DNA of 64,000 bases from contig NC_061863.1 of assembly GCF_907164915.1 (NCBI RefSeq), positions 9,735,882-9,799,881 of the forward strand. Direction: 5' to 3'. Position numbers and translations under genes: made by a program. The notes beneath the pieces were generated by a model. The model saw only the letters and a list, made by a program, of their open reading frames with translations, was not told the origin of the DNA and made no database searches. Positions 1 through 12,875 of this stretch are shown piece by piece. This DNA comes from Impatiens glandulifera (taxonomy: Eukaryota; Streptophyta; Magnoliopsida; Ericales; Balsaminaceae). Each line of letters begins with the position of its first letter. Positions within the stretch are counted from its first letter, which is position 1.

Positions 1-965
1 GATTATGACAGTAAATCACTTTTGGGCTATTGAAAGAAGACAGGATTCCTTATAGGCTCGTTGAATACATTCCAGATTTATGAAAAAGAAAAAGAGTGTT
101 TGGACGTGCAAAATCAAAACGGATATATCTCGCTCAAGAAAATCCTGAAACTAAAAGAGAGCGCTAAGAAGTTGTTTGTTATTCGAATTGGAGATAGTAG
201 AGGAACACTCGTTTGGCATGCATGACCCATGGTTTGAAGAGATTTCAATCATTCTTAAAGAAGACTTTGGGCATGTGCAAATTAGAAGGGACTGTCATTA
301 TGCTATTGTCCGAGACATTAAGGAGGGTGAATGGAACTCAATCTTGAGGTGCATCTTGGAAGGTACGAGAATTCTTGACTATTTGCATATTTTACAGTTT
401 AATGAGCATATGGATTCTCGTGTGTGGAAGGTTGAACATTGTGGTAAATTTTTTTGTTGGAATGAGCTTGGGATATGATGCGAAATAGGGGTGATTATGT
501 TCAATTGTTTCATATTGTTTGGTCTCCCAAGATTATACATAGGCACCCATTCATTTTATGGTTGTTATTTAGAGGGAGGCTTAATACTCGTGATAGAATT
601 ATGAAGTATATAGAAATTCCAGATTCTAAATGTTTGCTTTGTAATGATATGGATGAAACCATTGATCACATTTTTGGTTGCTGCCCCATTTACCTTGAAA
701 CTTTGGAAGAAATTTGCTAAATCCATGGCATTGGCTAGCTTTCCAAGTGAAGGAGGATGTTAAGGTAGTGGCTATGCTTAAGGTAAAAAGTGATAGATTA
801 TATTCTAATATGTTCAAGAGTGGATTTGGTTTTATTGTATATCATATTTGGAAAGAAAGGAATACTAGAGTGTTTTCAAGTGTGAGTAGAAGTTTTGATA
901 AGTTTAGAAAGGCATTGTGTTTGATATCGGCTCTCTTATGCGAACTTGGAGGTGTATTCCCGTAA
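1..965 (+). pseudogene. LINE (L1-type) ORF2 3' end, with zf-RVT domain, decayed
   Basis: This is the C-terminal part of a plant LINE-1 reverse transcriptase polyprotein, cut by the window edge and broken by frame changes. Positions 176-478 read as the segment after the reverse transcriptase core and contain SRVWKVEHCGKFFCWNEL, a version of the usual W-x-GxFS motif. Positions 475-720, in another frame, give a reverse-transcriptase zinc-binding (zf-RVT) domain with the order FILWLLFRGRLNTRDR, CLLC, then DHIFGCC. Positions 714-965, in a third frame, give the terminal FIVYHIWKERNTRVF motif typical of plant zf-RVT proteins. At least two frameshifts separate the parts, so no functional protein is possible. 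The domain order is clear; the exact family of LINE is not. Confidence 0.72.
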
Positions 966-1240
966 GAGAGCAAGTTTGGAGTATATGCCAAAGTTGAAAG
1001 ATCCCTATAATGTAGTCACTCAAGTGAGAAATTCAAAGACGAGATAAAACTTTAAAATGTGTTTGTAATAATTCATTAGCTTGTAATTTGGATGTATGTT
1101 ACTTTGGTTGTTTTTATAAATCGTGTCTAGGTTTTGTCTAGCATGATACAAATAATTCATGTCGATTTTTTCTCTTTTTAAATTTTTTAATAAAATAACG
1201 ATAAGTCGTTTAAAAAAAATCATCTCAAATTTTCTTTAAA
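966..1240. other. Non-coding spacer after LINE relic
   Basis: AT-rich sequence that may include the remnant LINE 3' untranslated region. I see no poly(A) tail clear enough to fix the element end and no coding signal. Confidence 0.4.
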
Positions 1241-4200
1241 TAGAAATATATTATTTGTTGTTTATTTTTTTAAAATAGTTTAAATGCTCAACTTTGTTAC
1301 TCATAATAAGTATTTAATATTATTCTTAAAAGTTAAAAATAAAAATACTTGTTAAAATAAATTTTAATATAAATATGAAAAAAAATCTTTTATTTTATTA
1401 ATAGAAATATAAAATTATGTAAAAATAATAATAATAACAATATAGAAAAAAAAACAACAAAAGGCAAATAAAATAGTCATAGTACATCTCTACATAAGCA
1501 CAAAATATTTATAAAGATTCACTTATTATTATTTTAAATTTTATTATTTCATTAATTGTTTTTTTATTAATAATGATATATTATTTTTAATATTAATGTA
1601 ATTATTTTATAAATGTAATAATTAAATATTAATAAGTAAATATAATTTTTATTAAATTAAATTTTATAATTTTGAAAATTATGTTTTAAATTTTATTTAT
1701 TTATTAATATAACTAAAAAAGTTTTTAATATTTTATAAATAAAAAAATAAAAAATATCACATAAATAGTCTCAAAACAAAATTCAATTTATTTTATGAGA
1801 AGTGATAAGGGAGAGAATTTGGAAAAGTAAATGACGTATCACTATATCACTGAATGGAAAAATGATAAAAATGATAAAGAGAGATCAACTAATCAGATTG
1901 CGTCATGTAATTCTCCTAAACTCAATCTCTCAATTATTTCTCTTTATATTTTAAGTTATTTTAAAAATCATTTTAACTATTTACCGACATTAACTACATA
2001 TTTAAATTTTCATTATCTCCTTATATAAAAGTAAAATAAAAAGAAATCAAATTATCTTAGTAATAATAAGTTATAAATATAAACGATATTTTTAAGTGTT
2101 TGGGTTTATATGATTTTATTATTGAACTTAATATTTAAAACATTACTTAAGGTCAGATTATTAGTGGTTTTAGTTGAGTTTATAAGAGTATGAGTCGGGT
2201 TATTAGTATTTCGGTTATTTCATTTAGAAGCAAACATCGATTTTTAATTTTGATCTATCATAATTTTTATGTGACATTCCTAAAAAAATTAAAAATTAAT
2301 CAACAACAATTATTTGTGATGCCCAGTTTAGTACTTTATAATAAAAAGACAAGACCTCATTATAAAATTTTAAATGTAACCATTAATATATGAATTAACA
2401 TATCCAACAAATCATTAAAAGAAGATTTGATATAATCTTTTTTAAGAAATTAATCTAATTATATTGATATAAACAAATTAAATTTATTATTTGTTGTTTG
2501 TTTGTTTAAATAAATTTAAATGTTAAACTTTGTTGGTTATGAATATGTTTAGTATATGTATTTAATATTATTTAAAAATAATATAAATGAGATAAATAAT
2601 AATGTGAAATAAAAAAATGACCTAAATATGATAAAAAAAAACAATATTTTATGAATAGATGTATAAAATTATGTAAACAAGAAGATAATATTATATAAAA
2701 AATTAAATTAAAAATTAATCATGCACGACATGACACAAGCAATGTTTGTACAAAGATTAATTTTCATTATTATTTTAATCATTTTAATAATTGTTTTCAA
2801 TAATGATATATCATCTTTATTATTTATGTAATTAGTTTTGAAATCTTTAATAATTAAATATTAATAATTGATATTATTTGTAATAGATTAAAATTTGAAA
2901 ATTATGTTTTCAGATTTTTTATTTTTTAATTTAAAGAAAAAAAATGTTTTATAAATAATAAAACAAAAATATCTGATGAAAATAGCCTAACTATTATTTC
3001 TTTTCAGTTTTATTTTATTTTAAACTAATTAAATTATTTTCAGTATAATTAATTTCTTAGAATAACAATGAGGTAATCCTCTCTAATGCATTGGAATGCT
3101 TGGAAATATCTCAATATATAACTAGAGTACTAGCAATTTGGATTAAAAATCTCAATTGTTTTTAAACAATTCATTTTTTTTTTTTACTATTTTCATTATC
3201 TCATCATTTAAAAATAAAATAGATAAATGTAATTATGTTTAGAGATATATAATAACTTCTAAACATAAACGGCAATTTTAAGAGTTAGAATTTATATAAA
3301 TTTACTATCGAACTTAATATCTAAACTTAAATGTTGAATTGATATTGGGTGTAATAATTAATTGATTTGGTTGAGTTCATATGCGGGCTAGGCTGTTTTT
3401 TTATTTTTAGTGATGTGGGTTATGTCATTTGGAAGTGACATCCAGTTTAAGTTTTAAATAATTTTTTTTGTTTGAACAATCAGAATTTTTAATTTGAAAC
3501 TTTAAGATAACATGATATAATGTTTTTTTATGTCATAAAAGTTTAAAAGTATTATTAGTTTTTTCTACATAAAAATATTTATTACTTTTTTCTTAAATAT
3601 TTATTAAATTTTCCATTAAAAGGTATTTTATTTTTAGATAAATTTCAAAAAATATTTAACACGGTAAAGTGTTATAAACCTGATTTTGGAAAGTATCCAC
3701 CTGATTTTGAATGGTCTGAACTATGAGTAATCATGTTAGTTAAAAAATAAAAATAAAATGTGATAAAATATAATTCCTTTAAATGTTTTTGACCATTATT
3801 CTGTTTGGTTTAGGTTATTTAAATAATTAATTGTTTCTGTTTAAATATTTTTTTATATAAAATCATTATTAATTTATAAATTTAGTACATTTATTATGTT
3901 TTTGAAAATTTTCTCTTTATTATGCCACTTCCAAATTGGAAATCAAGAATACAATAATAACAAAAACTTAATTTTATAAGGTATTATTTTCTTTTAAAAG
4001 TACATAGCTCATATATATAAATAACTATAAGATTTTATTTCAAAACACATAACTTTGTTTATTTATTTTTGTGTGAAAAAAGTGTTTAATTAAATAATTT
4101 ACAAAATTTTATATTTGCTTATAAAATAAATATAAAAAATAGTAAAAAAGAAGTGTATGACTTATGAAACACTTGCGAATATATTTGTTTATAAATAATT

Positions 4201-4407
4201 TTAGTACATAAAATTTAATTTGGCATAAACTTTTTATTCATGTTTTTATTATTATAAATTTAATTATTTTATTACTAGTAATATATAATTTTTAATATTT
4301 ATGTAATTATTTTAGAAGTCTTTAATAATTAAATATAAATAATTGAATATGATTTGTAATAAATTAAATTTTATAATTTTCAGACTTTACTTTTTTTTAG
4401 TGTAATG

Positions 4408-4438
<31 letters not shown>

Positions 4439-4900
4439 AAAAATGACTAAATTATTATTATTATTTTAGTTTTATTTATTTTAATTTATTTTATTTTTTA
4501 TTCAGTATTATTATTTTTTAGAATTATCGGGAAATGATATAATGCATCAATGAAAATAACTGTTTATGAATACTTTGATTTTTTTTAGTTTCATAAAATT
4601 TTCATTTATAATCTAATATAACAGTAAAATAAATAAATTTGATTATTTTTTAATAAATATATATTATTTATAAACATAAATTGCATTTTTAAGTGTTGAG
4701 TTTTTATAATTTCAATATGAAAATTAATATCTAAACCTTCTGAAATATTAGTTTAATATACCGTCTAACTAATTATGTAAGATGGGTCAAATTTTAAACT
4801 GAAAGTTTCAACTTAAGATGTGAAACTCATGTATGATAAGCTGTTTTTGTTAATGTCATATGAATTTAAATAACCTTTTTGAAAAATAACTATTAATATC
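1240..4900. repeat. Three diverged tandem copies of a ~1.2-1.4 kb AT-rich unit
   Basis: Three successive stretches repeat the same order of landmarks. A TTATTTGTTGTTT-like start occurs at 1248 and again at 2484. A block with ATAATTAAATATTAATAA occurs near 1617 and 2850, and a related version near 4325. A block starting TAAACGATATTTTTAAGTG occurs at 2082, with relatives at 3266 (TAAACGGCAATTTTAAGAG) and 4676 (TAAATTGCATTTTTAAGTG). The third blocks are followed in each copy by a GAACTTAATAT/AAAATTAATATCTAAA motif. Spacing is therefore about 1.2 kb and 1.4 kb. No long open reading frame survives in any copy. The unit could be an old non-autonomous transposon or a decayed satellite; its nature is unknown. 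Confidence 0.55.
4408..4435. repeat. (TA)n microsatellite
   Basis: Uninterrupted TA dinucleotide run of about 28 bp inside the third AT-rich repeat copy. Confidence 0.95.
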
Positions 4901-5169
4901 TTTTTTAGATTCTGGATAAACAGTTAAAATTATTTAACACAATTTGAATAAATACAGTGTTTAAACCATTTTCTAAACATATACAAATTAAGCACGGTCA
5001 AGTGCCAGAATATTAAAGACTGAAATTAAACTTAATTGTTTTGATATCATAACTATTACCTTAATTTGGTTCAATTAATCCTTTTCTAATTTAGAGTTAT
5101 TTAAATTTAATATTTATTTTTGAATATAAATTTTAATATATTATTAACTATATATTATTTTTTAAATTA

Positions 5170-5175
<6 letters not shown>

Positions 5176-5226
<51 letters not shown>
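5176..5226. repeat. (TA)n microsatellite
   Basis: Uninterrupted TA run of about 51 bp just before the hAT relic. Confidence 0.95.
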
Positions 5227-5228
<2 letters not shown>

Positions 5229-5310
5229 ATAATATTGATATATTTTTAAGGTAAAAACTTAATTATTATGTAAACTCTTTAAATTCATATTCGGTAAATT
5301 AATAAACACT

Positions 5311-6110
5311 CTAAAATAATAAATTTGTCCGGTCCCGACTTAGACCAATATAAAAAATTGAAAAACTCAATAAAATAATAAAATATAATTTTTCGGGAGA
5401 TTCCTTTATAATTTTTCGTCCCAATAAAATCATAAATTCATAATTCATAAAAACTGAAAATATATATATTATACTGTACCCTAGTCTTTCAACTTTATTC
5501 TCAATACCCCAGTCTTTTATACATTTAAAAATAGCATCAGAAATTTGAATACCCCTCTTAGTAGTGGAATATTGGCAAAAATTAGAACCCTTTTTTATAA
5601 CTTTCAAGAGAAATCAATCCAATGGCCTATAATAATCATGTATTCAATTTTTTGATTTCCAATAATAGTTGTCAAATTGATTGTATGAACACTTTCCAAA
5701 AAAAAATTCAACTTACTTTTCTTAATCTCAAAAATCTTAACGCAATATGTCTTGCAAATACTCTACTAATTTTTTTTCCATTCAGGCATCCCTCATTTCA
5801 TCATCAAATTAAATATTTCCTCATCTAAAATAGTGAATGGATGCTCATTCATCATAACCCAGTTAGCAATTGCCTCTCTCATTTGTTCCATATCAAATTT
5901 TCCAGTATGTAAATAAGGAAGAGAATTTGAATCTAAATCACTTGGCAAAAACTTTAGCTTCTTTTGTTGTCCAGATTCTCTCAAATTTTTTTTTTTCTTA
6001 ATGCAGCTATTGTGTCTCAAAAGACTTGTTGTAGACTCTTTACATATTGTTAAAAGAGATGAGCAATGCTTGCATTTTGCCTTTTCACTTTCATCCACTG
6101 CCGTAACAGT
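5311..6110 (-). pseudogene. hAT transposase relic, BED zinc-finger (RICESLEEPER-like) type
   Basis: This is a broken N-terminal to middle part of a plant hAT transposase on the minus strand. Positions 6098-5793 encode the end of a BED finger (CKHCSSLL ... LLRHNSC) and then KFDMEQMREAIANWVM and the adjacent MNEHPFTILDEEIFNLMMK, the hallmark segment of this transposase family. Between about 5790 and 5610 the frame is interrupted by stops. Positions 5607-5490 resume with GIQISDAIFKCIKDWGIENK, the usual segment before the first catalytic region. The catalytic DDE core and the C-terminal dimerisation domain are missing. The 5' end of the element is separated from this ORF by a second hAT element inserted at 6622-8355. 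Confidence 0.75.
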
Positions 6111-6621
6111 TTCAAAATCATTCCAAACAGTTGACGTTTTTCTTCTTTTATTGATATGAAAATCTTTCTCCTGTTCTTCTTGATTTTAATTTTGTTGATT
6201 CTTCCCCATCAACACTAGTAGAATTTAACTTCAATCTTCCTAATGTTTCATCTTGTTAAACTCCATTGCTCCTAATTTCAGCCACACCACCATCTACGTA
6301 CATGATTGATCTAAAAGTCACTCAAAATACAACTATGGATTTACCAAAATCATGTTGGTGTTCTAAAAATATTCCTCGCACGTCGTTGATGCAACTAATT
6401 CCATCATCTCTCTGTTCTTTCTCATATATAAACAACAACAGGAACTGAATTTGTAATCAATTCAAACACAAACCCGTTTAACCATGAGAAACTGCATTAA
6501 CATTCATGCATCTACTTTGTCTCTAAAGAAAAGATCAAATGCAAATGCATATGACTTTCAAGAACAAAAACAAGAATCCGATCTGTCAAAGAAGCAGAAC
6601 ACAGAGAATAGTTACTATAAT
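6111..6621 (-). other. 5' part of the minus-strand hAT relic
   Basis: Sequence upstream of the BED-finger ORF on the minus strand. It probably holds the remaining N-terminal codons and the untranslated leader of the outer hAT element; it has stops in all frames. It continues after the nested element at 8356. Confidence 0.4.
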
Positions 6622-8363
6622 CCCGGGCGGAGGTACTCATAGCGTTATCCAGGCTGTAGCCCGGAGTGACTTACTTTAATATATAATATATAATTATATA
6701 GCTACCTAATTTACTAACTTCTCTGTTATATAGCTCGGAGGCCCCACCAGCTAACTAAATATATATTATATATATTATATCTAACATCTAATTTTAACTA
6801 ATATATTTAGTCTATATATCATTTAATTCTAATTAATATATTTTAGTTTATATTTATTCTATTTAAACCACATAAATCTAATTTATTAATTCTTAAATAA
6901 ATAAAAAGAAAATTACAAGTCAATACTTATATTTTATATATTATATTTATTCATAATTAAAAAATATCCTAATTTATTAATTCATAAATAAATAATTTAC
7001 ACAATAATATATAATATATTGCTTCCTAATTAAAAGTCTCCAACTTATTCATTCCTAATTAAATCTAATTCCCTGTAAATAAGCTATATATAATTTATCC
7101 AATTTAACTAAAAAAATAGGTCACTAACAATAATAGTCAAGGTCATCATTTTAAAATTTGAATTCTTACTACTCATTATGTTAAAACGAAGGAGAGTATT
7201 TTGTCGGTTTAAATTGAAATTCATTATATCACCAAGTTTGTATAATTTCAATTTATAGTAATTTGTGTCTATGTGAATCGTTTTTACATTATTCATGTTT
7301 TGATGATAATTTTCTTAGTATTTAATAAATTGTAGGTTGAGAATCTCAAAATTCAACAATTTTTAATGTCAAATACAGAGAGAAAGAGAAAAAACAATAT
7401 TGTATCTTTTTTTAAGCCAAAATTGGTAATCCTTCATTATCTGAGTCAATCAAACCAAATATAGTAATTTCCGATAAGAATTTAGAATCTCCTTCTAAAT
7501 CTCAAAGAGTTGAGTTTGATAAAACTACTCTTGAACGAGATCCTGAATTGCGTATTTTAATGTGGCGACATCTTATAAATCATCACGATAAAATTAGACA
7601 AACTTACATTAAAATGAGGCCATATCAACCTATGTTGTCGGAGTTTCCGAGATCTAAATTTGGAAAGCAACAACGTCGATTTCAATACTCTTGGTTTAAA
7701 AAGTTCACATGGTTGGAGTATTCGATCTCCTTCGAAGGATGCTGTATTTTGTTTTCCATATTATCTCTTTGAATCAGGTAAATCCCAACAATCTGCATTT
7801 ACAGTTGAAGGTTTCAAAAGTTGAAAAAGGGTTTATGATGGAGGAAGTGTGCCTTTTTGTCTCACGAGAGGAGTTCTAACTCAATACACAATAAATTTTC
7901 AAATTTTGTTGTTGATTTGATGAATGTAACTCGACATATAGATAAAGTTATGAATCGAAAATCTTTTGAACAAATTGAAAAGAATTGATTAAGGCTTGCA
8001 GCAACAATTGAGAGTGTTTGTTGGCTAAGTTTACAAGCATGTGCATTAAGAGGTCACGGTGAATCTTTAGATTCCCAAAATTAAGGTAATTCTATTGAGA
8101 TGTTAAAGCTCTTGGTAAATGGAATGATAATATTGATAATGTTATCTTAGAGAAAGCTCTAGGAAATACAAAGTATATAAGTCACACGAAGTTTAAAAGA
8201 AAATCCTAGACGTTAGGGATATGATGGTGCTAGCAAAACATCGTGTTATTAAGAACCTTTAATATATAATGAAATATTAAAAAAATATCGTGTTATATTA
8301 GTTTTGTGAAAATAATTTTAGCCCGGGTAGGCTTGAAATCCTGGCTCCGCTCCTGACTATACC
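6614..8363 (+). mobile_element. Nested hAT element (TTF/ZMYM1-like transposase), decayed, with target duplication
   Basis: The left end at 6622 begins CCCGGGCGGAGGTAC. The right end at 8355, read inward on the minus strand, begins CAGGAGCGGAGCCAGG; they share a GCGGAG core as imperfect terminal inverted repeats. The flanks are ACTATAAT (6614-6621) and ACTATACC (8356-8363), an 8-bp target duplication with six matches, the length expected for hAT. The element is about 1.73 kb, so it is internally deleted relative to full autonomous copies. It sits inside the leader of the minus-strand hAT relic. The exact terminal bases carry an uncertainty of a few bases. Confidence 0.6.
7335..8250 (+). pseudogene. 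TTF-type / ZMYM1-like hAT transposase, N-terminal relic
   Basis: Positions 7548-7772 encode RPYQPMLSEFPRSKFGKQQR followed by RFQYSWFKKFTWLEYSISF, the TTF-type zinc-finger region of plant zinc finger MYM-type 1-like transposases. Just upstream, in shifted frames, are a KRKNNIVSFFKPK start and a serine-rich linker. Downstream, in other frames, are recognisable pieces: AVFCFPYYLF, RLAATIESVCWLSLQACALR with GHGES next to it, and ENPRR. At least three frame changes and several stops make it non-functional. The catalytic C-terminal half is absent. Confidence 0.7.
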
Positions 8364-8785
8364 CGATCTGTCTTCAGCCGGAACAAAGGGTAGGATTCTA
8401 GAGACTGAGGAGAGAAGAGAAAGAACCTGTTTGACATCGATCCGTCGAATACGGAGGAGGACCCGATTCTAGAAAGAAACTCTAGCTTTCTTTGTTGTTG
8501 ACGGCTGAATACAATAGAGTGATGGACTGGATGAAGATTGGAGAGTGAATATAATTAAATACATTTTTTATTATAAAAAATAAATATGAAATATAAATTA
8601 AAAATTAAAAATATATATTATAAACTCGAGTAGCTCGATGAGTACTCGAGCCGGGTATATAACTACTCGAACTCGGCTCGATTATATAATGAGCCGAGCT
8701 CGAGTTTGACTGAGCTCGAGCCAAGCTTTGACCGAGCTACTCGCGAAAAACTCACGAACAATTCTTCTCATTTTTAGCCCTATAT
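8356..8785 (-). mobile_element. 5' terminal region of the outer hAT element
   Basis: Read on the minus strand, this begins near 8783 with TAGGGCTAAAAATGAG and carries many short GAGCTCGAG / GAGCCGAG repeats at 8630-8750. Such subterminal repeats are typical of the ends of plant hAT elements. It is the continuation of the minus-strand relic at 5311-6621, split by the nested element. I could not find the matching opposite terminus near 5.3 kb, so that end appears lost. Confidence 0.5.
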
Positions 8786-9423
8786 TACACTAACACGTTC
8801 ATATAATTTATATACTGTGTATCAAACTTGTTGAATAATACATTCACATTCATCATTGTGTGAATGACTAGTTAGGATTACTAAAAAAAATGATAAATCA
8901 TAGGCTATTTTAGAACTCTTATTATTAATTGTTATTAAATTTTCTGATGAAAAATTCAACAATAGAAACCAATTTCAAAAGCAATGAGAGAATTTAATTG
9001 AGTGTATTAGGAATATTAATGGGTTTGAACATAGTAATTCAGAAAATAAAATTGATCTGGAATTCATGGAGTAATCTTAAAGCAATTGTAAATAACATTG
9101 GGCCATTGCCCTATATATTATTATAACTTGTGTTAAACTAAAAATAACAATTGCTTCATTTAGTTTCCTTAATTTTTGGATAATGAGCTCTAAATTTAAG
9201 GAAACATTACAATTATGGTGAAATAATAAAATTTTGGTTAATAAAATAGTTAGAGTGGCTAGGAAACTAAATAACCTTAAAATGCATGATATTCAATCTT
9301 TTTATAGAAATTTTTTTGTTGGATCAATAAAAGAACAATGAGGCTAGAAGTACTTTGGAAGAAATCCAAAATTAATTAGTTATGAATTAATCCATGGGAT
9401 AATGACATGATTAGTAATCTTAG

Positions 9424-9468
<45 letters not shown>

Positions 9469-9950
9469 GGCTAATCTAGACTCTAAGGCTTATTTGAATT
9501 GGAATTTTTTACAAAAATAAATAAATAAAAAATCAACTATTCAATAATTCAATTCATCAATTAAAATATTAAAATAATTTTATTTAATAAAATTTAAAAT
9601 TTTAATAAAAATACAGTGATTTAAACAATTAAAATTTTAAATAACTTATTTTTTTATCAAACAATTTTTTGAAAAAAAATTTCAAATAACCCCATATTAA
9701 ACAAGCTATAAAAGATATAGAAAATAAGTATTTCTTTTTGTCCGAAATCTAAAGAATAATATATTATGTTTAAAGACTTCAAATGGGACAATGATCACTA
9801 GTCAATTTAAATATTCTAAATTAAACAATTAAATACTATACAAACCTTTTAGAACCGATTCATGTTATAATTATAATAAAATAGAATTGGTTAAGTTTCT
9901 TAAAAATATATAAATGATGAAACAAGAGATTTACAAGAACTATTACGATG
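8786..9950. other. AT-rich intergenic DNA
   Basis: No coding region or element could be recognised. It holds a TA microsatellite at 9426-9462. Confidence 0.5.
9426..9462. repeat. (TA)n microsatellite
   Basis: Uninterrupted TA run of about 37 bp. Confidence 0.95.
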
Positions 9951-9953
9951 TTA

Positions 9954-10110
9954 TCACTAGTAGAAAATAGGTTATAATGGAGGGCAGAATCTCTCGAAAA
10001 AAAGTTGAAAGTCTTCGGTAAAGTAGCTCATCGAGAGCGATAAACACCCTCAGGGCGCGTCTTGGTAAAAAAAAAATGCATTTGCGACGGCAGAGGAAAT
10101 CCTCGGAAAT
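9954..10110 (+). mobile_element. CACTA-like transposon terminus
   Basis: The sequence begins CACTAGTAGAAAATAGG, very close to the usual plant CACTA (En/Spm) terminal inverted repeat, and continues with GC-richer subterminal DNA containing CTCTCG, CTTCGG and TCCTCGG motifs. I did not find a matching inverted end within the window, so the element size and whether it is complete are unknown. No TNP transposase is visible next to it. Confidence 0.45.
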
Positions 10111-12870
10111 AAAGCTGATTTTAATTAACAAAAGCATTTCAAATAAACCCAAATTATCACCTTGGGTTGAACCAGGTATCCAACTAATATTATTTCCACC
10201 CAGGGTCACAAACCCAAGTTTTCAAGCCTACATATTGTAAGTGAATTATAATCCATTATATACATAACAATATCTTCCTAATATAGGGATGTGGGAAAAC
10301 ATATAGTTTTACATAAATAAAAAAAAAAAAAAGTAGGCTCAACTAACTAAGTCACAGTTTTCAGACAGAACTGAAAAGAATCCCCGACTAGAAACACTGC
10401 AATTCTAGGCAAGCTGTAAATATCCATGCCAATCTACTGGTGACCATTCTTAGACAATGTATTTCCACTAAGTCCTGAACCATAACCTAAAACAATACAG
10501 GAACATTCCAACTGTTATTCCAATTTGCAAAAACATTATCTAAATGTTAATAATACTTACCGTTTATATCAATCTTCAACACAAATTTATAAGGAGACAT
10601 TATTCAGATACATCTGGATGAAGATAGGGATAATGGATTCTCACCGAAATCAAACAACAACTAGCAATAAAGACAAATTAGCATGTGATGATTGTTAATT
10701 CTAATCTACACTATTGTATTTATAATTCTTATAGGGCTCAAAAGGTCTAAAGGCATGACAAAAAGACATAAAATTATGAGGCATAGAAGGAATGAACACG
10801 ATATATAATCCACAAGCAAATAAAAATGTTCTGGAAATGTAACATTTTAATAAGTTGAAATGATAACATTGAAATATAAACCTGACACAAAATTTCTGCA
10901 AAAAGATACTTCCAATTCTCCTGCAGAAGGTTGATCTCTGTAGTGATTTTTGCACAAACTCTCTTCCATAACTGGTTGAATGAAGAGGTAGAACCTTAAC
11001 AACAATCAGAACATCAGATCAATAAAAAAAAATATAGAACAGCTGATTACTAAAAAAAATATATGATTACAAATATTTTCACATGATCTAAAAAAATATA
11101 TAATTGTGTATATTCTATCATAAATCAGACATCTAACCATGAAAGTTCTAAATTAAAACTAACACCAAAAGTGAAAAATATAAGCTTGAACATCATAACA
11201 GAAACTATTTAATGAATCAAAACAAAAAACAGATTCTCTAAATAAACCAATTCGACTACTTTATAAATATATGCAGATCATTCTCAACACATAGTTAGAA
11301 TAAAATAACCTAACACAAAGACAAATCTTACATTAGACAATCTAAAGTCTAAATCCCCAACACTAAATGATATTACAATATTCCAATTTATTATGCAAAC
11401 AATTTGGCTTCATTGACCTACACAACCAATTATTCTCATAAAGATTTAGAAAAAGTAATATAACACAAAAGAAAATCAGACTGTAAAATGACCAAGAATA
11501 AGTATTATGTCCCATTTCAATACTAAGTAGTGTCAAAACACTAGTATATGGTCAAGGAAACATTGGAAGTATAACTCATTGAGTTTATTTATTAATCAAA
11601 GAAACCCATGATACAGTGGTATGAAAGGTGGATGCCCGCTGATTCAAATCCAAACATCATAGCACATAAAATTCAAACATCAAACTAAAATAAATCTTAG
11701 CACATACAATCCAAACATCATATTAGTCTAAGGAAAACCTGCACCAAACTCAACATGTTGTAACACAAGTTCAAAGGAAAACCTACACCAAACTGAGTTC
11801 TAAGGAACATTTCAAAACAGGTTTTTTCATTATCAGTCTATATTGTCTATCTAGAACAAACTAGCTTCCCATCATAACTAGTTCAAACCCAACTGGATCT
11901 TCTGAAATTCATAATTGATTGTGTAGACTAATTACTGAGTAGTGTACAGTTGTCAATCTTTTTTTTTTTTACTAATACAAAAAAATATGAATACATATTA
12001 ATTAAATATTGTCAACACCCCAATATTCAAATATTCAAATCATACAAGTTCTTCTAATGACAATGAAAAAAATATATAATAACCCACATCAAAAAATCTA
12101 TTTATACAACTCAACAAGAAAGAACGATTACTGGAAAGTTAACAGGAAATAAAATTTGTATGTATTGTTCCAACCTTTCTAATATGAAATTTTAGGGGCG
12201 AATCGTTTGGTCCAACCGAATTTTAACCAATTCGAAGGATACACGTATTAAAGTCATAATTCAAAATGATCATTCACACGTTTCGCAGTCCAGTTTTATA
12301 TTTTAAAATTTACAAATAATTGTCATTATGAGGTCAATTTAAAATTAAAATAAAGATTTTTTTTTATTGTAATTAGTACGAAATTACTATACATACAGTA
12401 TAATCATGAACTAATTCAATTCTATATGATATATTTGAAATTAGACAATGTTTTTTTATTTGAATTATATTAATGAATTGTGTTATTTTAGGATATGTAT
12501 TTATAATTATATATATTTTATCTTGTTAATTCTCGTTTGAAAAATGATAGAGGGCATAAAAAATCTTGACAAAAATGGGTAGGTAATAATGTGTCACATT
12601 ATAATTTGATTGAAAATCTAAAAATTCTTTCTCCTATTAAATTTTCATTTCATTTAAAATTTGACATATTATTACTTACACATTTTTTTCAAGATTTTTC
12701 CCTGTATATATTACTCTTCTAGTTTATATCAAAATTGGTTCAACTCAAGTCAAGAGCTCCACAAGATGTTTACAAATTACATATTTTTTGAGGTTGTATG
12801 TATAGTCTTTATCAAATAATTCACATATGTATAATTAATTTTTATTTTATAGTATTATAACATTTCGGAT
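10111..12870. other. AT-rich region with one exon-like stretch
   Basis: Mostly non-coding. One stretch on the minus strand (10882-10994) looks like an exon and is listed separately. The rest shows no recognisable gene, RNA or element; it could be interior DNA of the CACTA-like element that starts at 9954. Confidence 0.35.
10882..10994 (-). pseudogene. Isolated exon-like fragment
   Basis: Read on the minus strand, a 113-nt open stretch lies between an AG acceptor (TTGTTAAG) and a GT donor (GTGTCAG then GTTTAT). One frame encodes [18 protein letters not shown] and then [16 protein letters not shown], with an amphipathic, protein-like composition. The LWKR motif recalls Elongin-A or F-box segments but the match is too weak to name. 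I could not find neighbouring exons, so this may be a captured gene fragment or chance. Confidence 0.2.
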
Positions 12871-12875
12871 GTAAT

